Below are positions 23,801-34,800 of a DNA stretch of 64,000 bases, piece after piece. A program made the translations under genes and the position numbers. Origin of the DNA: Heliopora coerulea (lineage: Eukaryota; Cnidaria; Anthozoa; Scleralcyonacea; Helioporidae); contig JASJOG010000109.1 of the NCBI GenBank assembly GCA_030142905.1, positions 604,001-668,000 of the forward strand, given 5' to 3'. The first letter of the stretch is position 1; each line of letters begins with the position of its first letter. The notes under the pieces were generated by a model. The model saw nothing but the letters and a program-made list of their open reading frames with translations, was not told the origin of the DNA and did not search any database.

Positions 23801-24025
23801 ACCACCAGGCGACCGAGAAGGAATGTGATCGAAAAGACCGACTCCGGTATATCCAGCGTGCAGTCGAGTATTGACTCGGCATCTGGTTTAGCAGAAAAAG
23901 AGGGACACAGAAAAGTCTTGAAAACGATCAGTGAAGTTGGAACATGTGACGGTTTTAACCCAGAAAACATACAGCTAAATCAATTTTTCGAGAATGAACT
24001 GAGCCGCAGAGAATTTAGTGTTTAA
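17271..24025 (+). CDS. Shaw/Kv3-type voltage-gated K+ channel, whole gene
   Basis: This is the pore-forming subunit of a delayed-rectifier-type K+ channel in the plasma membrane. Coding exons are 17271-17819 and 20918-24025, joined in phase 0 just before S1, giving 1218 aa. The T1 tetramerisation domain starts at [10 protein letters not shown] (about residue 22) and has the H-x5-C-x20-CC zinc site (H85, C91, C112, C113) typical of non-Shaker Kv channels. S4 reads [19 protein letters not shown], with positive residues every third position. The selectivity filter is TMTTVGYGD (about 358-366), and S6 has PIPVIVSNF. The sequence from FFFDRHP to [12 protein letters not shown] is typical of Shaw/Kv3. 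Start choice: ATG 17271 has A at -3, and ATG 17313 is also possible. The frame upstream of 17271 begins at a TTG, so it is not a start. The tail after S6 is about 800 residues, far longer than usual for the family. Confidence 0.93.
17820..20917 (+). other. K+ channel intron (3.1 kb)
   Basis: GT..AG intron in phase 0. It holds a foldback with a hammerhead-like centre (19743-19968), simple A/T runs and no exon that I can support. Short palindromes of the type CAAACACGG..GTTTGGATAC recur at about 20280-20415 and 20760-20790, suggesting another small repeat family. Confidence 0.6.
19743..19968 (+). repeat. Foldback centred on a hammerhead-like motif
   Basis: Outer arms (19743-19797 and about 19914-19968) pair. 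The inner arms GGTAAGTTTGAATAAAATTC and the complement ending at CTTACCG also pair. Between them are CTGAAGA (19839-19845), GAAA (19862-19865) and CGTC with the cleavage-type C at 19869. The foldback arms therefore extend helix I of a type I hammerhead by more than 20 bp. Helix II (19846-19861) does not pair well, so activity is doubtful. Confidence 0.5.
20918..24025 (+). CDS. K+ channel exon 2: S1-S6, pore and long tail
   Basis: The acceptor TTGTCTTTTAG opens in phase 0 on [10 protein letters not shown] (S1). All six membrane segments and the pore lie in the first 230 codons. The rest is a single open frame of about 800 codons rich in S, R, D, E and N, with a basic cluster [10 protein letters not shown], many RxxS-type sites and a C-terminus REFSV. 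F at -2 and V at 0 would suit a class II PDZ ligand. The stop is TAA 24023-24025. Antisense frames of up to 153 codons inside this exon are shadows. Confidence 0.92.
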   Translation: MIAMTSMFLIVASVIVSCLETMEYFSCSKSTQYKAIRKIEIVCVIWFTLEFLARIMVCPSKRDFVKQIMNWLDLVAIVPFYLQLFLANSDINSIVTLRIIRLIRVFRILKISRHSYSLQILGHTLKSSSSELFLLGFFLSIGVVVFSSLMFYAESESSKTKFTSIPAGFWWAVVTMTTVGYGDFVPTGLPGRLVGTCCAICGVLTIALPIPVIVSNFSLYYSHAKARQKSVKKKRPLVIGAANALKVIEPFVGSKATDLRPSIFSEINGYPSPRLNGRKWPGLGLEMAGSSFESSEASPSISRRRLSWMTDRQSVWPHNTDQSQNPELRNKQHTIFELSEDVPAAHDERQCEEKCRKASDEQLCQGAYDNKGAERQSSEGYDKYVIDKPNFILPTIQVERNSSSSQRSESNTDEFDNISKSHDENEKKEPGRGQKRNKKKSKKRRRSANDTTAVDAPGLGSKAPPGRMGRRDSVFVVGFTATRWKAKVAKMRNSSKSSQRNSRKTGSELTPNQVNKTSYFDLLEVSSAAASQRSSPHDALSIVTTNTDISTLTLSSGPTSPNFQHESSPLHQQPEWPYARRSSCPALQSGISERSLSLDGKRTMFTGWKSDENTGRGSVTEVAFGTQDINTSKRSAKRNPRQDDMSVACEKGLALDSTLSKNIILQRDNSVSSGGSDPIRGGLDGRSSRSSSPLVRQRALLPIETQETSSEDEDEEPANQELPPVFANGIKTYTDLNDVQKERVVRLKVTPQEFITDRENELEVGVSANADQVLPVDAKKTGLAERRNARPLTFKFPLADERRDHLNLSKSNSKLNEKDLRHSPVSSTSVVRVAQRPAQNYTHHQLEAFETTCDSVERYRRPDECRVNLSDKKQVITQGVLFGTQNSTSSTATDEFHRSYDKFQNTCWNGDVDSGSISIFPRNLSESDPSSPSIPTMPVDNYVSLHQANSLSRSLGKRFESTTRRPRRNVIEKTDSGISSVQSSIDSASGLAEKEGHRKVLKTISEVGTCDGFNPENIQLNQFFENELSRREFSV

Positions 24026-26163
24026 ATGCCTCTCCCCAAAGAAAAAAAATACCAGACGTAGTCAAGGTATTATATTATTTAATCGTAAACTTATTTTTAT
24101 TCTGAAACACGATAACTTACCATTGTTACGGATTGTGCACTAAAAAACGTTGTCTTTAAGGCCGCGTGCAGCTACATTGCTAGTTAGTCTAATGTTTGTA
24201 TATGATAACTAAATTTGTATGAAGCTACAATTTTCAAACTGGTTAAATCATTTGAATGTAAAAAATCACGGCAAATGTCAAGTCGTATGCTAGATTAAAT
24301 GTAACAATTATACAGTAAAAGTTGAAATATAATAATTATATATTGAGCAATTAGTCACGGATGTTAAAGTAATTATTTAACAATTATTCGCCGAGGGCGA
24401 AGTGAACATTGTTGAATAATCACTTCGACTTCGTCTCGGGGATTATTCAACAATCTTCAAAGAGCTTTAGGCGAATACTTGTTTTAGTGTAATTAAACAG
24501 GTAACTATTTGAAAGAAAGTAGTAAACGAGTTGCTTTAAAAATTCCTCGGTAACACTTACAAAGGTGAACGCCATTTTACTTCTGTGCTTTCGCTGTAAT
24601 ATTCTGCTATAGGTGAATATCGAGAATTGTGACGTAATTTTCGGGCCAATCACCACGCGGAATTTTTGACCATCTTCTGTATAATACTAACGGTATAATA
24701 CTAGCTATACTAACGGTGTTTACTTACTGACTCTGCGAAGCGGCAAGGTAAATATAAACCAATCATCAGCCAGACTGGAAAATATCAGCGGTGATTCTCA
24801 AAGAGAAAATGACAAGAGGAAAAAAATTTTTGCTTACTCAGGGCTCGAAATAGCGGGCTGCCAATGGCCAAATGCTGGTCAAATTTGAGAAATGGCAGAC
24901 AAAAATATTTTGAGCTGCCAAATCAAAAATATAATGGCAAGCGAACTCGTATAGAGTTGTTTTTCTTTATATGCTTATCGCATTTCTTTATTTATTGCTC
25001 CTCTTCTTAACGTATTATATGAGTCAATAATGACTGTAGAAAACACATTGAAGATTATTATAAACGACAACTTCCTTGGATTTTACGTGTGTTTGTGCAT
25101 GTTTGCGTTCTTCGCTTTTTTCTTTTCCCCATCCCGAGTGCAGGCGCATATGTGTAAAAATCCAGCAGTCTACTCTCACAGTAACCACTGCATGACTTCA
25201 TGTTAGGTCCACATAATGGTTTGGTCGATCTCTCATCACACTCATTTCTTTGATGCTAATTGGTTCCGTTTTTGGCAGTTCAAAGATAGAAATGGCAGGC
25301 CATAATTTTTTTCTATTTCGAGCCCTATTACTACAATATCGACTGAGACCCCAGCAGAAAATAGGCCAGGTTCAGCTTTACAAATTAGCAAAATTCCTGT
25401 ACCTTACATTGAACAACATTTAGTTCCGTATATGTTTTTATAAAACTCATTAATAATTCATGAGGAAAAGAACAAAAAAGAATTTAAAGTTTAATCAGTT
25501 GTTGTAAATGTGATATATATTCAATACGACACGCCCGCGGAGATTTTCACTCCTAATATTTTACCAACATAAGATATTGAATTACACATGAAGATATGTA
25601 AAGTAAACATTAAATTATGTAACATATCTCAACGTTTTAACAAGGGACATGTACGTCGTATGAACGCGCCACAACGGGGGAAAAAAGCGCAAGGTTTTCC
25701 AATGTTTTCCAAAAATAAAGTACTTCATATAAATACTTCGGAAGAAGCGTGTATTACATTTCTAAAATGTTTGATTTCTTACGTAAAAGACATGTTAGCC
25801 TGTAACTCTATCCAAGTGTATCGTATCACGCATATGAAACTACAGAATATAGGAGGTATCATTTATATTCCGACTATTATTTAGCAATATTAAATACTTT
25901 AGAAATACAAAATAATTTATGCTCATGTAATATTAAGCTCTGTTTGACAGAACGTTCAGTCGAAGGTCTTTAGCTTATAGGTATTTTAAACTGACGTTTT
26001 GTTCGGGCAAACGCTTCACACGTAATTACACAATATTTAGAAGTTCATTTCAGATTTTCAAGGTTTCTTACCAAAGCCACGTCCGCCTTGGATGAATAAT
26101 TAGGAATTGAGATTGAATCCTTCTCAAAATTTCAACACATTTTGATGTGTTCATTGTTCAGTT
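24026..26163. other. Tail-to-tail intergenic region
   Basis: This separates the channel stop from the ELP4 stop on the other strand. It holds both 3' untranslated regions. ATTAAA at 24294-24299 is a possible variant polyadenylation signal for the channel. A foldback lies at 24378-24454. No gene is supported. The frame at 25588-25884 has no coding features. Confidence 0.45.
24378..24454. repeat. Palindromic foldback
   Basis: TTAACAATTATTCGCCGAGG and its inverse ending GGGGATTATTCAACAAT enclose a second inverted core (CGAAGTG..CACTTCG). A related arrangement lies at 27379-27486. It looks like the end of a small inverted-repeat element. Confidence 0.5.
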
Positions 26164-26286
26164 TTAGAAATCTAATTTACTGCCACCCAAAGATGCTCCA
26201 CAAGAATATGTTCCGGTATTTATGGCAAGCGGATCTTTTTGAGCGCGATTTACAGTCTCGGAAATGTCTGGAGGGAGATGGAGTTT
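26164..26286 (-). CDS. ELP4: ELP4 exon 10 and stop
   Basis: Acceptor GATATCTTTTCAG, then [20 protein letters not shown], a short linker and GGSKLDF, ending at TAA (plus-strand 26164-26166). The LHLPPxxSxTVxR and terminal LDF are typical for ELP4. Confidence 0.94.
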   Translation of the reverse strand, partial: KLHLPPDISETVNRAQKDPLAINTGTYSCGASLGGSKLDF

Positions 26287-28596
26287 CTGAAAAGATATCA
26301 AAATGATACATTGAATTAGAACACGAGTCTATGATTTCTTTGCGTGTAAAACGACGGACCAGGTTGCTTCCAGGAAGTGGCGCAGGTTGCTTCCAGAAAG
26401 ATTGTCTGCCCAAAAATGTATAGCACTTTTGCTCAAGAAAATCGTTTCTTTTCTTCCATTTTACTATGGAAAATGTACTTCTGGGTCATTTTTAAGGCTT
26501 TTAACCCTTTAGCTCCTAATCGTACAAATTTGTGCGATTTAACGGGCGCAAATTAGATTCATTAATGGATATCATTAGATTTTCAAAAGAATTTTGAAAT
26601 GATTGACTAATTTAGAATTTGTTTAGAAAAACTTGGAATCTAAAGGGTTAAATAGATAAAAAAAATTCTCAATAACTTAACCAACTTATTTCTAGAGAAA
26701 GACAGGGTATTTTTAATTTTTTCCGCCTTTAAAACTCCTGGTTGCGTGCCTGTCTCCCAAGTGAGTAAACTTCGGTCAAACATTCTCATTCAGAAAGTTC
26801 AAGTTTGTTTAACAGAGGAAGCGAAGCCAGAAAAATATAGCCTAGTTTTTTTTTTCCTTTTTCTGGAGGCAAGGTTTGTGAATATTACCCACTCGTAACT
26901 GACTGGTGATGATGGCGACTGAATGAAGTGTGGTTGAATTTAAATAAAATAAACTAAATGCATTGAATGTAGAGGAATGGATACCGTCGAGTGATGTGGT
27001 TGAGCGACATAATTTACTCTGTTCGATCCGTATCCGACTTTTTAAATTTTACTCTGACTAATGCCAGACAATTTTACTCAGGCTAACGCCGGTGATTTAA
27101 CGCGCCAAGACGAGAAGTCTTGGACCGGAAAGGGCTAAGAATGGCTGAATTAACTCTTTTTGTTCCGTATCCGACTTTCTAGTTTTATCAAAAAATGGAG
27201 AGATGCATAAGCAGTTATGCATGGATTAAGGTTGAAAAAGTTTAGAAGTAGTAACCCAAATTCTTCTCTGGCTAACGTCAGACAATTATTTTCTGGCTAA
27301 AGGCTGTTTTCCACTAGGCGAATTTTATTGCGCAAAGCGACTTTTCCCTTTGTCTCATAGGCTCTCGACTGTCACTAATAAACAATTATTCACTGAAGTG
27401 GAGGTGAATAGTGGTGGACATTTACCGAGAAGCGGCGAGTTAAATATCTACACTATTCACCAACACTTAGGTGAATAATTGTTTCAGCATATACCTCTCA
27501 AAATTGTTTTCACATATATATATATTTTTTAAAACAATTTTACCGAACTCAGTAGGCTTGTCGCCCACTCATCATTCTTAAAGAAAACATTTTAACTCAT
27601 CCTGAGTGCATTTATCGCTAAAAAGTAAAAGAAATTAATATCTTGGAATACTTTATTGCCAAATTTCGTTTCTGTTTTGGTATTGGATGGCACGGCGACT
27701 TTGTTTATTTAAAAAAAAGTTAATCTTCCGTAACTTAAACAAAAAGAGACGCTATCTTGTTTTGCTCGGAGGTGAATAGAGCAGGATATTTCTAGATAGG
27801 GGAACCAATCAGATTGCGCAAAAACACTGTTCACCTGCGAGGTATATGCTAATGGGAAATGCATTCAATTTACACAAATGTCGATTCGCGCGATAAAATT
27901 CGCCTAGTGAAAAACAGCCTAAACGCCAGAGGATTTTACTCGTCAAAGGGGAGACGTCTCGGAAGGGACGGATTAAGTCACCAGAATGTATCAAAGATAT
28001 ACAAGCGGAAAAACTCTCACTTTTTTCAGGCCTGATATCAGGTCTGCTCGGCAATTTTATCGCGCACTGCTTATATGTATCAGTTCTGACGTACTCTTTT
28101 TCCTTCATGCCGCCATCAGGAGTGTACACGTTTTTGTGAATAAACCTGATGCTTGGAGTGATACAAAACGCGCGTTTTTGCATGTGTATAGACTACACAT
28201 GAAACTTTACTTGCGTGCTTGTTCATTAAAACCAGACTTCTTTTCAGTTTGTGCCTCCCTCCTCTTTTTGAAGATGCTTTACGCAAAGTATAGTCAGACC
28301 TTGGACTTTATTCGTCGCGCACGATAGTTTCATGAGCGAACGCTTAAACAAATAGAAACCAATGATTTACCTCAATTACAAACTTTTTTCTTCGAAGTTT
28401 GAACGCCAGGTCTAAAGTCTCCGGCACGTGTGATGTCAAGGCATTTAGTCTGGGAATCCGTACCAAATGAAACAGACCTAAATCGCGAGGTCAATAAATT
28501 AGTAAGCCAGGTAACAAAACACGGTAAGAATTAGTTGCGGTGTACGTGTTAGTTTTGATGAATGAGACAACAACGAAAAGTTTGCTAGACTCGTGT

Positions 28597-28627
<31 letters not shown>

Positions 28628-28846
28628 TAGATAAATAAGCACGGGTAATTTCCCGGTAAGCAGAGTGCTCAATGCAAAGCTGCGGAGCTTTATAGTAATA
28701 ATTTATTGTTGCTTATCTAATATGTTTACAACTTGTCGTTACACCGTGTTTCATGCTTTTGCAATCATCAGACGACTACTGATGATTGCGAAAGCATGAA
28801 ACACGGTGTAACGACAAGCTGTAAACATTAGATAAACAACAATAAA

Positions 28847-28896
<50 letters not shown>

Positions 28897-31800
28897 ATTG
28901 CAAAATTTATGGCACTAAACATATCAACATATAAACATATCAAGAATCAAGACCATTGTGTCTTCATTTTATTCTGACTTCAACGGTCAGTGAGGGTATG
29001 TTATGTGTTTTTTGGTACATTCGTTGGCCAGTCTAACGCATTAAGGTTGATTAAAGTATTCACAGTTCCAGATTTACCTATACATGCTTTTTCTTTATAT
29101 GTTTATGTTTGCCAAAATTTATGCAATTTGCTGTATATATATATATATACAGGGTGTCCCAAAAAAAATGTATACACACTTTGAATGATTATAAATACAA
29201 TATTTATCAAGAAATAGCTAAGTTTTATAACCCAAGTTAAAGAAGACAAGTGTAGAATTTTTTGAGTTATCGCAGGTGTTCGAACTGATGACCGTCCTGG
29301 TCCAGGCACTGCTGATAACGCAGACAGATGGAATTGCAAACATTACGAATTATCATCATTTCATTTGGTATTTGGGTGCATTCTTTTTCAATTGCTGCTC
29401 TCAACTCATTGATTGTTACAGGTTTTGTGCTACAAACCTTATCTTTGACGTATCCCCATAAAAAAAGTCCACAGGCGTGAGGTCTGGTGAACGTGGGGGG
29501 AATTCAATGCTATATCTTTACCCAATCCATCTGTTCGGCAGATTTTTGTAAGTTAGGCTCTCATATCACGATGGTAGTGGGAAGGTGCTCCGTCTTGCTG
29601 GAAATAAACTCCTCATCTCCAAATTGCTCACGAATGTGTGGCATTCGAAAGAAAGTTTGTTATAGTGAGTTATCATCATTCAAAGTGTGTGTACATTTTT
29701 TTGGGACACCCTGTATATATATATATACATAATCTATATGTATATATGTGTGTGTGTAACTCGCAGTTCGTGCTTAATCGGATCTAAAGCATTCGGTTCT
29801 TGATTCGTGTTCTAAATCCCGATAAGGCACTCCTGCTAGGTTTTCAAATATTGAATATAATTATATATAAATATATACAGTGGAAGTCTCGGTAAGACAT
29901 TATACAACAGTCGGGTGAATTATTAAGTTTTATATAAATACAGTAGGTTGAAGGCCTAGGAGAGGGTTTCACTCAAAACGTAAGAATAAAACCCGGAGTG
30001 GGAGGTCTTTACATTTAAATAAAATTCGACCCCGCTCCTTTTAACTTCTTTAGACTCTCACCAGACCATACTCTTTTGTTTTCCAGAGGTTTTAGACAAT
30101 TGTGAAAACTAAATTTATGTTAATATGAATGCTTGTAGCATTAAGAATAGAGCGTTTGCACTCAGTCCCCAAAGACCCGAGTAACAAAGGGCATGGCGGC
30201 CATGTTGGTGTACCTAACACAAGTAAATGATCAAAATTCTTTTGTTAAGGAACACTAACATGGCGGCTTTGACGTCAAGTGCAAACGCTCTATAAACATA
30301 TTGTTCTGGTTATTTTTTAAGTAAGGAATTCATTTTTTTAGTTTAAGTACTTTGGGAGTACTTCCCAGCAGATGATAATGATGTTCTATATTTATGCAAG
30401 TTTATGTTCTTGAACGTTTATTCAGCTGGCCTCGTGCTAGGCGAAAGGAAAACATGAAAAGGGTCAAAGATATATCCTGAAATTAACATTCTTTCGTCAA
30501 ACCAACGGTGAATAGCCAGTGCGCCAAGCAAATGGGATATTGAGGGAAGATTGCTTTCCAAAATCCGTTTCCAGCCGATAATTTAAGAAAATAAAGTAGA
30601 AAACATACTTCGAGTATCAGTTCCATCTCAAATTTTGAGTTCAAGATGGAACTGATACTCGGAGTATGTTTTCTACTTTATTGCTTTCCAATGTTAGAGA
30701 CCTTACGATCCACATCATCAACTTGAACGACGACGTCCTTTAAACAAAAGAATTTTTCATGCGAAACAAAGAAATTGAGTAATTTTTATTCTCCAAAGTA
30801 TTATCAACACTGTCGTCGTTGTGCATACAACGATACTCGGATCATTGAAGAGAACGTCGGCTCGCAGAGTGAAAAAAGCTGTTAGTTAAGATTGAACTCA
30901 ACCCGAGCCTGCATTCGCTTTACGACGATTGAAGCGTTTTAGTGGTCATAAAACAACCCACAAGTATGAAGAATGGTGGTCAAGAAGCCGTGGTTTCTTT
31001 AAATGCCGAAATTTTAAAGGACGTCGTCGTTCACTACGCATGAAGAGGCAGGAAGAAGAATCAATAGCAATCCACGTCGAATATGTGGAAGGGAAGCATG
31101 AAACTAGCACCGATGAAATGTGCAGGGAGAGATGACTTTCTACCAAAGAGGTACCAAATGCTTATTAATTTCGGACATTGTCTAATTGTGTAACGGCTTG
31201 ACGTGCTAGTGTTCGAACTGAATGACATTAGTTATGTTGTTCAGGGGTAGTTATTTCAGCATGTCCTGGAATTTCGAAAAATTGCTTGAATTAGGAGACT
31301 AGCTTCGAGATAAGGTTTAAGAGTAGGAAGATTTTATTTTCTGAAAACAACGTACAACGAAACCGTCATATTAAGAAAAGACAGATCTTACGCATGCACA
31401 GTGTCTGATCTATCGGACACCCAAAACAAAAGAACTACTGAGAGAACAAATCAAGAAAAATTCATGCATTAAAGTTTATTATTTCAATAACCCGTTCACG
31501 CCTGATTGAAGCCTGGTTCACACTTGCGATATAGGCACAAGAACCAGATCAATACAAAAACAAAGCATGGAATCTCCTCTGGGGCTTGCGAAGATAAAAC
31601 AAGAATTTTTCTTTGTTTCATCTTTTGTTCGGTTCTTAGCTTGTTTGGACTATGACCTTGGACTATGCTCATGATTACGACGATCCTTATGTTACAGGTT
31701 TGACTTCCTTTCTTTTGCCTTTTGTTTCAATTTTATGCTTATGTTCAAGAGTAAACTAGGCTTGACTGATCAAGACCACTACTGGATTTCAAATTGAGGT

Positions 31801-34800
31801 GATTATGTAAAATTAAAAAATTGACGGTAAACAAAAGAATACTGTTTGATGAGTACCTCAGTAGGGAGTTCATGATGACATGATACGGACGTCAAGTACG
31901 ACGCGGCTATAGAATAATATTACTCTTTGAAAACAATAGAAATGAATAATTTGTGGTCCCTGGACTATATTCTTCAGGTCATTCTAGCTCCATACGAGAC
32001 GAGGAAGAGCATTTCCACATTTTCACAAACGATGCCGGCACTTGAATCAAGGTTAGCTGTGAGTTGTGTTCGACGAAAAACGTTGATCAACTTACTAGAA
32101 TTCCTGATAAGTGTTTAGCGGCAAGAAAAAGAGCATCTTGAGTTTAGTATGAGTGGTTTGCTTCACGAACGTTGAACTTAAAGTACTTCATTAACCGGCA
32201 TCGGCATTGCAGCTTATTTAAACCTCTCTAATGTCTTTCACCGGCGATCAGGAGGCCGCGAGCTTGATTTCTGTGAGGGGTTTAGAAATTTTTTTATGAG
32301 TACAGCAAATAAATTGAGAGCGTGCGTATTTATATATATATCTCAACGTCCCGTTACCACGTTTCTAACACTACATTATTGACGACTGAAATACAAATGA
32401 CATACGAGACTCGGTGGCTGACAGTACCAGTGCATAACATCTGTGATTGATCAGGTCCCAGGGTGGGGAATTTGTGGTAGAAGGTCTTCCGAACAAATCA
32501 GCCTCCGCTCAAATTTGACATTTACAATGTATTCGAATGACTACATCATTCCTCTGATTCCAGTCAGACTATGAGTCAGTACATGTGGCATATGTCATCA
32601 GTCGTTATTTGACAGAAAAATCAGACAAGAAATGTCTGCACGGGAGGGAGTGAGGACCACAAACTACCCTTTAACTTGTTCATGAACTAATTCTAGGATA
32701 CTCCTTGTTAGAGCTCAACAGAATGTTTGATAGCGTCTTTAATGAACTGTGAGAACAAAGTTCGCTCCATCATAAACGTCTCCTATTTCTGTTCTCTGAT
32801 AGATTATGGGTAAAGACCAATAAAGATGCGCAAAAAAATCTTTTTCTTGTATAAAACACGGCTATAGACGTCACTTTAGTTTGCTTCTCAGTTTGTTTTT
32901 GTTTGTCCGTTTGTTGTCTTTACAAGTTTAATCATTGCTCAGAAATATGGAATACTAAACAAATCGTATATGTAGTACCGTGATAATCTTTGTATATTGG
33001 ATTAGCTTCCTTGTCAGATCCAGCAAATGATTCTAATTGGATAACAGTGTCAGAAAGTCTTTCTACACGACCAAGTAATGCAGTATTCTACAGAAAGACA
33101 AGCAATACAGGAAGACCTTAAAATATTTCATAAATAATTTTGTAAGTTTGATCGTATTCAACTCTGACCTATCCCGGGCAACTATTTTTCAAAACTAGAT
33201 GAACTAATTCTTAGTGACAACCTAGCTTACACGGTCGATAAATATAAATCTCAACGCGTGTGTAAGTTAATTCTGAATTTGAAGTGAAATAGGCATTCTT
33301 TGACCAAAAATCTTACTTGCATTCGAGTTGGCGTCTGCCTGACCACAGATTCCAACAATGATCTTAAAGAATTCCAACGTTTCGAGCAAAAGCCGTTCGT
33401 CAGAGAAAGAAAGAAATGTGTTGCAGAACACGTCTCTTGAACGGTCTCATATGTGATATTTCATAAACGAGTGCGAGTGTTTTACCAGGGGTTACAAACA
33501 CGAGAGAACAATGAAAATCACGAGGCCGTGAACCGAGTGATTTTCATTGTTCTCTCGTGTTTGTAAAACATGAGAGAACATTGAAAATCACGAGGCGGTA
33601 GGCCGAGTGTTTTGTATTGTTCTCGAGTGTTTGTAACCCCTGGTAAAACACGAGACACGAGTTTATGAAATAACTTCTCAATCGTCTATTTTGAATTTAT
33701 AATTAAGAAATGTGGTAATAAACGGCTCTAAGTATGGGCCGTTTATTATCTCATTTCTTAATTATGAATTCACTTTACGCGACCTTTACCGGGTTTCAAA
33801 ACACATGCACATGACCAAATATTTTCGTCTGGTTGGTTAATTAGGTCATGAATTAGTAATCAGTTTGAGAAAAACATCTAATAGACTGAATAAAAATAAT
33901 TACTAATTAGATTATTGCAACGGTCAAGCCAAGCACGAAACAATACTGTCATTAGTTTTACAGTGTTTTGTGCTGCGCCTCGCCCCAGCAATTCTGATTT
34001 ATAATTACTTGTATTCACTCGAACAACTATATAAATAAGAAGTGCTCATATAGAGCACATACCCCTAGTGGCTGGTACTCAGGTCCTCCTGTGGTAGACA
34101 GACAGAATAACTGACAGAACGACAGACAAACTGATTACTCTACCCCTGCTGTGCATGCGCGCACGGGGTGGTAACACTATACTGGTCTTATTCTTACACA
34201 TTATTCTTCCGTATAAGAATGTAGTTGGTTGTTCGAAAGCTCGAATTAATGTAATTTTTTTCGGTGAGAGAACATCTGTTTTACTCTAAAATCAGTCGTA
34301 CACATGCTTGATCTCGTGTTCTCCACCCTTGGTTGGGTTAATTGTGTTTATAAAGAGCCTTTCGCGATGACAGAAATTACTCCAAGCTGGTTTCTCATTT
34401 CAGTCTAACAGAGTGAGTTAGCTGTTTAAAAACTTGTCACTGCACTAGTCTTCGACGAGAATGGTTAAACTTCACGTAGAACACATAAAAGTTAGTGACT
34501 TAGAGGAACTTTACTTATATAACGATTTTTTGTGAACATAGTCTGTCTATTAGCTCATAAAAACACAGATAATTGAAATTTCTACATGAAAGTCTTCATG
34601 TCCGGATTTTAAGACTGTTGAGGTTATTACAGTTGTTATAAATGAGTAACACGTGTCCAGTTTCAGTCGAGCTGATTGAAAAACGCAGTAGAAAATCTAC
34701 CAAAATAACAAAGCTTGATGCTGATCAGGATGATTTATTATATATATATATACATACGTACATGCATATATATATATATATATTCGTCTAAGTACGTTTT

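Noticed and set aside
30929..31135. 68-codon basic frame in ELP4 intron 8
   Set aside because: There is no ATG at its start, no splice sites and no family resemblance. It is opposite to ELP4.
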